Shown here: positions 21,423 to 31,800 of the stretch, piece after piece
Layout of the letters: every line of letters begins with the position of its first letter
Position numbering within the stretch: the first letter of the stretch is position 1
Assembly (NCBI GenBank): GCA_051294375.1
Contig: CM119269.1
Coordinates: 4,980,686 to 5,044,685 of the forward strand
Length of the DNA stretch: 64,000 bases
Direction: 5' to 3'
Origin: Paraspadella gotoi
Taxonomy: Eukaryota; Chaetognatha
Translations under genes and position numbers: made by a program
The notes under the pieces: generated by a model
Told to the model about the DNA's origin: nothing
Seen by the model: only the letters and a program-made list of their open reading frames with translations
Database searches by the model: none

Positions 21423-21710
21423 GTCGCGCCGCACAGTTACTTTCTTTCTAGGCTTTTTTTCCCTCGTGATCCCATGACTAGAAAATTTTTGTGTATTTTA
21501 TGACACGCACTGCATTTGAAAATTGTTTATTTCTTCATAGTTTTAAGGATTTCTTGTGAAGACGGCGCTTACAGTCACTTAGATTTGAGTTTCTTTTCGT
21601 CTTTAACAAATGAGCAACCCAACCTATCAGGGATTATGATGTTTTTAACGGAAGTAGACAGACCGACGGGACAGAATACACCGACCGACCGTTGTACTCG
21701 CGGCGCAAAC
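21423..21710 (-). mobile_element. MITE-like element M1, copy B
   Basis: Reverse-complement partner of copy A inside the right GPCR copy, ending TACTCGCGGCGCAAAC. It is a duplicate created with the whole locus, not an independent insertion. Confidence 0.6.
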
Positions 21711-21735
21711 CTACAAACAAAGACATGAAATTTAC

Positions 21736-21820
21736 CCCTCAGACGGTTGGTCTTTTATTGACTCGCGTCTTGCTGCACATGAATTATAGTACTGATACGA
21801 AAAATCAGGTTCCTCTCCAG
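21736..21820 (-). CDS. Class A GPCR, second extracellular loop exon, right copy
   Basis: Between CATCTCACAG and GAGG|GGTAAAT on the minus strand; same exon as 16605-16690 but with indels that break the frame. Confidence 0.4.
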
Positions 21821-22059
21821 CTGTGAGATGAGAAAGTAATCATGTACCTGATCCAGTATATTTATTTTTAGTAAGTCTAGATTAAAACCGATGCAATTAA
21901 GATGAACAACAAGAAAATAAATAATAAATAAATAGTTTCATGATATAGATTAGATTTAGAATCATGATTCTGGAGCGTGAATTTAAATACTAAAGCGACT
22001 AATGATTTATATTCAATTGGTGAAATTGCATTTCCAATGACTCTGTCGTTCCTCCTCAC

Positions 22060-22194
22060 ATTTAGACCGTGAATAGTGTAGTAAGACAATGGTTGAGAAG
22101 GTAAAGTGCACGAGGAGCCAACCCTAGAGGACTTTAGATTTTGTGAACGCCTTGTAAGGATTTCGCGAGACGCTTCGGAACGTCCCAGGCGATC
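22060..22194 (-). CDS. Class A GPCR, TM4 exon, right copy
   Basis: Between AATCACCAG and CTAAAT|GTGAGG on the minus strand; aligns to the left TM4 exon with several single-base gaps, so no continuous frame. Confidence 0.5.
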
Positions 22195-22322
22195 CTGGTG
22201 ATTCAAGAAAATTAAGGATTACTAAATACTTACCAAAAAAAAAATTTCGTTTTGTAAAAAGAGAAATTAATATCATGTAGCATTCTTATGGTCAATTTGT
22301 AAAATAATTATAATTCGCTCAC

Positions 22323-22548
22323 GTCATTTCAAATACAACGCACCGTTGAGATCATGCAAGAGGACAAATGATAAAAAAATTGAGAAAAAATCTCGAGGCT
22401 GAATCGCCCGCCCAATAGAGAGGGCGAAGGTCAAAGCAGTTTTCGTCTGCTTCACTGGCTGCGTGTTATGCCATAGATGTACATGTGTAGTAGCGTGAAT
22501 ACGCGCTGAAAGCAGAAAGACCACGGCAGAAAACCATGCTCACGCAGG
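22323..22548 (-). CDS. Class A GPCR, TM2-ECL1-TM3 exon, right copy
   Basis: From CCCCTACAG to GAAATGAC|GTGAGC on the minus strand. TM2, the first extracellular loop and TM3 lie in one continuous exon here, the arrangement expected for a receptor, unlike the left copy. Indels break the frame in several places. Confidence 0.5.
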
Positions 22549-22804
22549 CTGTAGGGGAGAGAATATCGATTTATTTATTACATCAGAGGTTTGTTCTATT
22601 TTAAAATTGTACATCGTCCAAAATCTTTAATCTAATTTTTTAAGTTACTGCAGCTGCCACGTTTAATTTATTGTCTTGGTTTCATATTTCTTTTATTGTT
22701 GTGTGTGTTTTTTGTTCATAATTTGTTCTTCATTTCAGACCCGTTTGTTCTTTATTTTTTCTTTCTTCTATTGTTTCTACCCTGATGCCTCTTTTCCGTC
22801 TCAC

Positions 22805-22960
22805 CCAAATGAAAATAAAAAAGATGGCGACTTCTCGACGGCGTCGGAATTGTAGACGCTCAGATGACAGGGAATTCCGGACGACCCGAAGACCGCGATA
22901 GAAAAGTAGGAAGACACTCGGCATCACGTCATATGCCCGTTATGCGTCAGGTTGCCCTCG
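22805..22960 (-). CDS. Class A GPCR, TM1 exon, right copy
   Basis: From CCTCCTGCAG to TTTG|GGTGAGA on the minus strand; aligns to 17474-17632 over its length but three bases shorter and frame-broken. It precedes the TM2-TM3 exon in correct gene order. Confidence 0.5.
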
Positions 22961-22989
22961 CTGCAGGAGGCGCGTGAGAGAGAGTGAGA

Positions 22990-24763
22990 AGAGGAGTGGC
23001 GAGAAAGATGTGAAAATGAGAGTTGGTGAGGAACGAGCAGAGAGAGAGAATGAAGAGAGAGAGAGAGAGCAGAGAAGAGATGAGAGAGAGAAGAGAGTTG
23101 AAATGTAGATGAGAGACATAGACAGACAGAAGACACAAGACGAACAGCAGAAGGAAAGAGAAGAATTTTTAATTTGAAGAACGAAAAATCACTTCAGAAA
23201 ATGGCTCGTGTCCGGGATTGATCCTGGTTTAAACACACTCATCGATGATGAGCATCATAATAATAATAAATGGACCGAAGGTTACGTTAAGAGATCGATT
23301 GGTGTTGGAATTAAAAGAAGCGTGCACTAACTCCGATTCATATTTTTCGCTCTTCTTCTCACCTTGCTCGTGATAACCCGGAAGCAAAGTTGAACGTCCG
23401 AGAATCCAGTGATTCCAATTCTCCCATTTATCAGCTTCCATTTGCGATTTTTATTGCGCTTCCATCAGGCCGAAAGATCTTCAGACCCTGCTCATTTTGC
23501 TTCATAACTGAAATTCGAGACTTTTCAAGTTTTCGCCCATAATTCTTGATATTCGTGTCCCTTTTTCAATTTTTATTATATGTTTTGTTTCACCATGTTG
23601 TCTTCTGTTTTTTAGTGTCAACGGAGGTACGAAGGAAGGGAGTCGAGATTCGATTCTGAATGTCAAATTCCGAACAAAATTGTGAACTATCGCGACTTAC
23701 GTATAAAGATCCTTCGCTTGAGAAGAACGAGTCCGCGTTCCTGTGTTATCCGCCAATCGTCGTCTTCGGATATCTTTCCTTGTCCGCGAAAATATTATGA
23801 TTTTGTTTGCTGAATCGCTGAAATTTACATTCAACCAAAGGTTGTTGTTTACAACTTGTTGCCGATGTTTTTAATTTATCTGCCTCAACGCCCTATCGAC
23901 AAGCGTCGTTGTATCGACGTTGTTGTCATCGTCGTCGTTATCGAATTATACTATATCAGTAATATGATAAGATGATAAGTAAAAATTAAAACGGGTTCAG
24001 GATTTCGAAAATAGAAAAATATTTAATCTCTACACGGCGAGAAAAGGGAAACCAATTCCATATGCATAGATCATGAAGTCATTAGACAAATGTTATTAGT
24101 ACAGAAAACCTATCTATAGAGTTTAGGATTGAAAATTAAGATTTTTTTGTTGTTTTTTTTTCCAAACGACATAATCGATTCAAAAAAAAGATTGTTGATT
24201 CGCCTCAAATCGATCCGAAGCTGGATAAAAAACATGAAAAATTTACAATCGAGGAATTGAAGGGGAAAAAATTCTTTTAAAAAAACAGTACATAAAAAAA
24301 ATGAGAGTAATTAAAAAAACAGACCGAATACAACGAAGAAACAAACGCGGCCTTATTCATTACGGCGTCATCGTTTGAGGAAGATAAAGAAAGGAGTCAA
24401 AGCTTCAGCTGAGAGAAAAGCACGTGTGATTATTTATGCGGGAGCCAACGAATAATGGTCTTTCCGACCAAAACAACAAATCCGTTTTTGTTTTTTTTTG
24501 TTTCAGTCGGGAAACTCTCTTTTGCCTCAGCTCACCTTTACCATCGATCCCTTTCAAATTCGGCCCTCGATGTCGTTTTCTTCTCCGTCCTTCTTACTCC
24601 TTTCCTTTTGCCTTGAATAAGTAAATCACGCTCTTTGGGTTCTTTCTTTTTTGCCTTTTTTTCTTATCTTATCTATTTGGGTTAGAAAACCCAAAACTAA
24701 AAACTAATTAATAATTATTAATTGATTAATTTATTTATTTATTTATTGATTATTTATTTATTG

Positions 24764-24815
<52 letters not shown>

Positions 24816-25707
24816 TTATTATTAATTTTTATTCAATTAATTGAATTCTTAATTATTTTCAATTTAATTTTTTTTATCAGCCCAATGCTTCGAATCGAAC
24901 CCATATACCGGCGCTACCTTTTATCATTGACCGTTTCCAACGTATTCGAAAACAAAAACACAATTTTTCAGTATATTATTAGTTGTACACACGGTTTCTC
25001 GCCTTCAAACACTTAATTTCCTTCATTAAACCTTTTACAGATTTATTATCAATGTTTGATTTTTAAAAAAACATGTTCCTGTTTTCAAAATTAAATTTCT
25101 CCTTTTGAAGTGGACATTCTTTGCCTGGCCGTTTGATTGCACTTAAATAAAACCAAAAAACTATTTTTATGTTTTAAATTACAATCATTCGTAAAATTTA
25201 GAAGCTTTGGTATCATTTCTCTTAATCGTTAGATACTTGTCCACCTAGAAACCGCTTAAAAACCCAAACTCAAGCAGCCTAGTTAAGATCTACATAATTT
25301 TGTTTATAAGAAAGAAACCCATCAAACTTAAACCTTTGCTTCAAAAGACGTAACCTAAATACCTTTATGTGAATTTCTATTGTTTGAGAAGTTTACCCTT
25401 TCCTTCGGCTAATTATATATATAAAAACAAAGGTTCAGTGTTTCACGATATTAGTTTTAAAAAAACTACAGTTTAACGACGCAAGAATTTCGCTTCATTC
25501 TAAATAAAGACAAAAGTTAAAAAAGATATAGCGTACCTAATCGCCCTGACTTGTACTACATTTCATGTAAAATCAAGTAAGGGAACGTATAATTTCTTCA
25601 GATAAGGTCGTTGGAACGCTACCTCACCTCCTAAAGTATTACTCATCTTCCTTACGATTCGCCTGACGAACGGGTTAAATTTTTCTCTCTCTCTCTCTTC
25701 TCTCTCT

Positions 25708-25740
<33 letters not shown>

Positions 25741-25940
25741 CTTCTCTCCTCTCTCTTCTCGTCTCTCTCTCCGCTCTCTCCCTCTCCCTTGCTCTCGGTT
25801 CCCCAGCGGCGGTTCTTTTTCATACCTCCGGCCATAAAATAAGCGGAGATTGGACCCATCATTCCAGGGCCAAGGCTTTAGGATTTAAGGCGTCATGTTC
25901 GACCGGAAATTTATCGCCTTATTTACAATATCGCAGGGAG
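22990..25940 (-). other. Intron/upstream DNA of the GPCR locus, right copy (blocks 2 and 1)
   Basis: Reverse-complement counterpart of 17840-20600, diverged by scattered small indels; includes the (ATTT)n run (about 24723-24820) matching the left (AAAT)n run and a (TC)n stretch at 25685-25775. No coding segment with support. Confidence 0.6.
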
Positions 25941-26057
25941 CCAGTAAAGATAATTTTCTTCGTCTTGACCTCGCCTTTTTTTTTTTTCTTCGAATCGCTT
26001 AAAGTAAAAAACGCAGGGGAGGATACGAAGAACGAGAGAGAGATAATGAGAGAAGAG

Positions 26058-26082
26058 NNNNNNNNNNNNNNNNNNNNNNNNN
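26058..26082. other. Assembly gap (25 N)
   Basis: Run of N directly after a GA-rich stretch. Other gaps in the window: 13160-13184, 15666-15690, 18063-18072, 18924-18941, 28448-28457, 28568-28836, 30481-30505, 52789-52813, 55461-55485, 56046-56944. Confidence 0.95.
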
Positions 26083-26099
26083 AAAGAGGGAGAGATAGA

Positions 26100-26310
26100 A
26101 AAGCCTCGCGCCGACGCGTCGGGAGAGTCGCGCTCCGCTAATGCGTTTTTCCTTTAAAAACGACGAAGCAGAGTTTCGCACGTGCGCGCACGAGATTTCA
26201 CTTCCGCAAGCGACGAATGTGCATGTAAAAAAAAGAATGCGCACGCGTAGTTTCTTGGTGCGCGGAAGTCGCAACGTGTTGCGCGTCGACGCGCACTATT
26301 GTAGGACTTA
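26100..26310. promoter_or_regulatory. CpG-rich promoter-like block with ETS- and NRF1-like motifs
   Basis: Dense CpG within AT-rich DNA. Contains GCACGTGCGCGCACG (26178-26192, NRF1- and E-box-like), CACTTCCGC and GCGGAAGTC (ETS-like, in opposite orientations) and GCGCACGCG. No TATA box and no adjacent recognisable first exon, so it is a candidate only. Confidence 0.3.
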
Positions 26311-26578
26311 GGAAATATTCTTGAATGCATTTCTCTTCATAATTTGAATCTAGGGTTATGTATATTGTATATTGTATATTGTATAATATTTCAAATATTT
26401 GAAGACGAAGAAAAATTCCGTAAAGAGTTCATTCACCCGAACTCCCGTAATTTACAAACACACGCAGGTTCCGATTTACATGTATCGCACGTTTCCTCTC
26501 GCTCCATTTCCTCTCTCTCTCTCTCTCTATTGTTGGCTTTTTTTTTTTATTTGAACCTTGATTTATATATTAAAAGCT

Positions 26579-26618
<40 letters not shown>

Positions 26619-26741
26619 GTTTCCGCTCTCTCGCCTCCTTCGCTCGGAAAATCGGCGCGTCAGTGACAGAAGAGACTTCGAGTTCACCCGTTCGGTTAAT
26701 TGACGAATAAATAAATAAATGTTTATTTCTACTCGACATCC

Positions 26742-26857
<116 letters not shown>

Positions 26858-27224
26858 AGCGTAACTCGATTTACTTCGGTGAGCAGGAAGTGAGGAGAGA
26901 GAAGAGTCAGTGAGAACGAGAGTGTTTAATTTCCTCCTAAGAGATTGGGTTTTGTGTAAATATTCAATTCAAGTTAATACGTACTTATTTTATAAAAAGA
27001 AAAAAAGAAAAAATAAAATGAATAAGAAAAGAAAAAAGAAAAGAAAAAGAAAACAAGATAACAGTCGGTCTAACTTCACAGCGCGAACGACGTCGGAAAA
27101 AAAACAACTCCCCACTCGTCTCGCACCAGATGATGGTTAAACCCCAACAGCAGCCTCATTTTCCGCCTTCCCTTCGCCAATTAGGGAGGCTTCGAAGGTC
27201 GTCCGCGGGAAATTCGAATTCTCG

Positions 27225-27406
27225 CACTCTGATTGGTCCAAAGACCGGCGCGATTCTCAAAGACATCCCCGGACTCTGATTAGTCGAATGAGAAGCGAGA
27301 GATGCCCGATTGGACGACCGAACCCCCGGAGTTGCCGTCTCCATCCTTCATTGGCTGGTTAGGTCTCCCCTCACCTTCGAAAGCTTCGCCTCGAAATAGA
27401 GAGAGC

Positions 27407-27445
<39 letters not shown>

Positions 27446-27560
27446 ACGAAGAAAGAGCCAGATAGAGAGCGAGAGAGCGAGTTACGTACATTCGGCTACA
27501 ATTTTTTTTTCCTCTCGCAATAGAAAGAAACTCGTTTTCTCGTCCAATGAGAACGAAAGC
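27225..27560. promoter_or_regulatory. Cluster of CCAAT/ATTGG boxes, promoter-like
   Basis: Within 330 bp: GATTGGTCC (27230), GATTAGTCG (27278, degenerate), GATTGGACG (27308), TCATTGGCTGG (27348) and CCAATGAGAACG (27544). The surrounding DNA is CpG-rich and interrupted by (GA)n. Repeated CCAAT boxes at this spacing are typical of NF-Y-dependent promoters in animals. The controlled gene was not identified. Confidence 0.35.
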
Positions 27561-27787
27561 CTGTCGCCGGAGAGAGGGAGGCAATGTGGGGCCGGAGGGG
27601 TGGGAGGCAGTGTAGCGTCACCTCCTTCGTTGACGATTCAATTTCGAAAGAGAGTTAAATTGTCTCGGGGCTCATTATCTTTTTTCGGTTATACAGTAGT
27701 AGTAGATAAAGGTGGGTGTTGGAAGCGTGGCCCCGTTTAAAATTAAATTCGAAATTTGGTTAATTTTTTTAGTTATGGATTATGAAA

Positions 27788-27930
27788 AAGATTAGGGTAA
27801 TGGATTAAGTTAATGCGGTTACGGACTAGGTTAATATTTAGAGTTAGGGATTAGGGCTTTGGATTAAGGTTAAGGGTTAAGGATTAGGGTTAAAAATCAG
27901 GGATAAAGGTATATGGTTAGGGACTCCCTC
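27788..27930 (+). repeat. Degenerate telomere-like repeat tract
   Basis: Many GATTAGGG, GGTTAAGG and GTTAGGG units in one orientation (GAGTTAGGGATTAGGGC, AAGGATTAGGGTTA), interrupted by substitutions. It resembles the animal TTAGGG telomere repeat or a related minisatellite. Confidence 0.65.
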
Positions 27931-28567
27931 GTTAAGGATTGGGTTATCAGTTCAAAAATAAGTTAATATGTTAAATTTTGAGGTTGAAAATTATTTCCAG
28001 GATAAAGAGAAAAGAGAGAGAGATAAGAGAGAGCCGGAAGCGTTTTGTTTTTTCAATCCATTTGTCTGAAAGTATTATCAATACCACTCACAACAGAAAG
28101 CTTCAAAGAGTATTAAAAAGATAAATTTTGATTAGAATTAATAATGAGAAATAAGTAAATTAGACATTGAGTTAATGGTTATTTTATTTCTCACTGCGTC
28201 AAAACCTCGCGATGTAAAAAAAAGGTTTAAATAAAAACGAAGAAGGCGAAAACCTTCTGTTACGCAATTTTAAACACGCGGTCCACCTTAGAAACTAAAA
28301 GATCGTATCACGGGCTCATTATAATAAATCTACGTCTCATGTAATTATATTTTATCGCAGTTTTATTTTCGCTCAGTAAACCGAGATAGTTGAAGGGTAA
28401 GGGATCGCGAAAGAGGGTGAGGTTGCGGTGTCAGACGGAGTCACGCTNNNNNNNNNNGTGACGTGACGGTCCATGGCGACGGGGACGTGATTGATTTGCG
28501 CTCGTGACGCATCGCCGTCAAAGTGAAACAAACGTCGCGCTCGTTCAGATTCAACTTTTTTTTTTTT

Positions 28568-28836
28568 NNNNNNNNNNNNNNNNNNNNNNNNNNNNNNNNN
28601 NNNNNNNNNNNNNNNNNNNNNNNNNNNNNNNNNNNNNNNNNNNNNNNNNNNNNNNNNNNNNNNNNNNNNNNNNNNNNNNNNNNNNNNNNNNNNNNNNNNN
28701 NNNNNNNNNNNNNNNNNNNNNNNNNNNNNNNNNNNNNNNNNNNNNNNNNNNNNNNNNNNNNNNNNNNNNNNNNNNNNNNNNNNNNNNNNNNNNNNNNNNN
28801 NNNNNNNNNNNNNNNNNNNNNNNNNNNNNNNNNNNN
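28568..28836. other. Assembly gap (269 N)
   Basis: Run of N preceded by a poly-T run and followed by a pyrimidine-rich stretch. ORFs crossing it are artefacts. Confidence 0.95.
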
Positions 28837-31800
28837 CCGCCTCCATGGCCGCCTCCATTTACTTCTTCGTCTCCTTCTTTCCTCGCGCGTCTTCTTCTTC
28901 TTTCTCTATTTATTCTCCTTGTCTCCTTCTCGCCGGGCCACGCTTCTTTTCTCGATTTCTCCACTTTTCTCCGCTTTGTTCTTCTTTCTTTTGCCTTCCT
29001 CCTTTTCTCCTTTTTCTCTTTCCTTTTTTTTCCTCCTGCTTCCTCCACACGCAGGTTCGTTAATCTTCCGCGCGTTCTTTTTTTTTTTTTTTTGAATCTG
29101 AGTTTAAACGAATTTTACTCAATTATACTCTGGGCTTTTGTACGTAGGAGTTTTAAATTTGCTTTCATTTGGCGCCCACTTCTTTACAATCAATTATTAT
29201 TCGATTACTTCCTGGAGTAAAAGTCACCAATTAGTTTCCACTTTGTAAATCAGTTTATTTTAGTCCTAGTTATAGTGAAGATAATAAAAAAAATGAAATT
29301 ACCATAGCTTTGAAATGGCATTCGGCGATGAAATGTGCTAACTTTGAATGCTCGTGAGAGTCATTATTTCCCTTATTTTGCAAGTATTTTGTCACGCGAA
29401 ACTCGACAGAAACTGATTCTCTCATTTGTCAACTAAGTAATTAATTGATTTTCACTTTCGTCGCTAAAGTCTCATTTAGCGAAAGCCTCATTAATTATAA
29501 ATTTTCATGCGAATTTCTCATCCAAAGGTAATGATAAACGTTTAATATTTTTAACAAAGCCTTTAAATTAATAAACAATAATTCTTTATACAGAAAATTA
29601 AACGATAAGTTTAATAATTATTTAGTGCTATATCCTCTTTTAGTGTAACATAAGGTTTTCAATGAAATCATTAACTAAATTACTAAATCATTATACCGAC
29701 CAAACTTACTTCTCGCCCGTTCACGAGACTTAAGTTCCCTTCAGAGTCAACAGCTTGGACAGCCGCAGGAACAGCAATGGTATCTTCACCGGAAGGGAGG
29801 CCAGCCGCAGCAGCATCAGCGCCGGCGCCCACAACGGCAGCAGCAGGACGCGGCAGAGCAGCGCGAGGAATTTGGGAAGCAGAAAAAGAAGCCCGAAGAA
29901 TAACGCCGATAATCTTAAAAATTTATATATTTTTTTTTTACTCGGGATCATTTTGGGGTCAAGTAGTTAAAGAATTTTTATGATCCTTCGCCGGTGAGTC
30001 TCCTAAAATTATTAGGAATTAGAAAGGAAATTAGTGAAGAAATTTAAAAGCCTTTCTGTGGCCACGAATTAGCATAAATCATAAAACTATCTTTAATATA
30101 TCTTTATCCAAATAAAGCCTTGAGTCGAAAAAGATTAGCCCTCTAAATTTATAAAAGTGGTTAAGTGTCAAGAACCGTCGGCATTCTTCAATTCTTCATC
30201 ATGGTCCCGACCGACCGACCGAGCAACGGACAGACCGACCGAGCAACGGATAGACTGACCGACCGATAAAACGAACAATCACCGAACAAGAATGCCGTGA
30301 GAAGCCTCCGCTGGAAGCCGAAGGACGAAGACGAAGAGAAAGGCTAAGCGGCGAACGACGTTGAGAGAGACGACGACGATCGCGACGAAAGCATAAATCA
30401 TAACCACATCTTTCGTTTCGGGGAAAAGCGTCTTTTGTTTCGAATTCTCGTCGGTAGGGGGTTGATATAAGTCTATGGGGNNNNNNNNNNNNNNNNNNNN
30501 NNNNNCAACAATAACAACGAAACTCGAGGTTCCTACTCGTCATTTTCGTTCTCAACAGCCTTCGTAATTCATTAAGCATCTCTCCTCTCCCCCTCCCGTC
30601 CCCAGTCCCTAGTCCCCCTTCTCCTCTACACTACCCCCCTCTCTCCCCCAGCCCCGCCTACCCTTAAACCCCCACCCCCCCCACTCCCCCCCACCCTCAA
30701 ATCCAATCCAAGAAATTCCCCCCTCTTCAATATCCTTACCCGAGGGCCATAGACTACGAGAAAAGTCTTTGCATTTTTCTACCATCTTTATTAAATTTTC
30801 TCTCTCTCTCAAGGGTCCAGCTTCGCACTAATCTACCTCATCGTCTTCACTCTTCTTTGGGTTCTTATATCTCTTCAAACTCTCATCAATTAGTCTCTCT
30901 CCATCCTCTCTCAACTCATCAGTCTATCATCTCTCTCTCTCATCTTTCTACTCTATCTCTCGTCCACTCTTTCTCTCAATATTCTATCCCCTTTTTCTTC
31001 AACGACAGAAAAGTCGACTTCCCGAAGCCTGCGACCCAGAGCCACGCTCCCTGATCGCCCGCTGCTTCTTACCATCTCTCCACTGCCCAAAAGAATCTAT
31101 CATACAGCTCTGCTCGCTCCCGTAGGTCGTCTATTTATGCTGGAATCTAGCTAATGCTAGCTAGCAAGCCTCTTTCTCAGGAAAACTATGCTTTCGCTCG
31201 TTTCCCCTATCTGTTAGTCCCTAACTAAAGCACATCTATTGGGAAAGCTATTATATATAAATATTCTCTTTTTTCTAACAAACCGATTTGAACAATTCTA
31301 GAACCTCATGGGATAGAAAACGTCACAAACGCAGATAATGAAACCATTATGTAATTAAAACAAAATTTTAGACTCATGCTAGTACCTCTCGCGTTGATGC
31401 TCTACACACACTAAATAAAAACTTCACAAACAGTCGCTATATGCCTCCGACCTGCACTTCCACCGCTTTGGCTCTAGTCACAATAAATTCTTCTCTTTCT
31501 AAAACGTCATAATCTCTCTTCTCTCATTTCGCTTTTGTCCATTTGAGGTTTTCACATAACTGTTCTTTGTTAAATTGATCTATTTTACGCCCAAACGTTT
31601 AATAATCCCGTTAATTGAGAACTTTGCTTAATTTCACATCATATTCCAGAGCCGGTACTTAACCTACCGAGAGCGTACTAAAACTTCTACCCTACTTATC
31701 ACACGTACCAGTCATTAGATAGAGAGAGTAAGAAATCAGAGAAAGCACTCAAGTAAAAACTTCTTCGAGCGGGTCTCTAAAAGCTTACTTTCAATACATA

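Noticed and set aside
28373-29220. ORFs across the 269-N gap at 28.6 kb
   Set aside because: The reading frame is invented by the gap; flanks are pyrimidine-rich low complexity.
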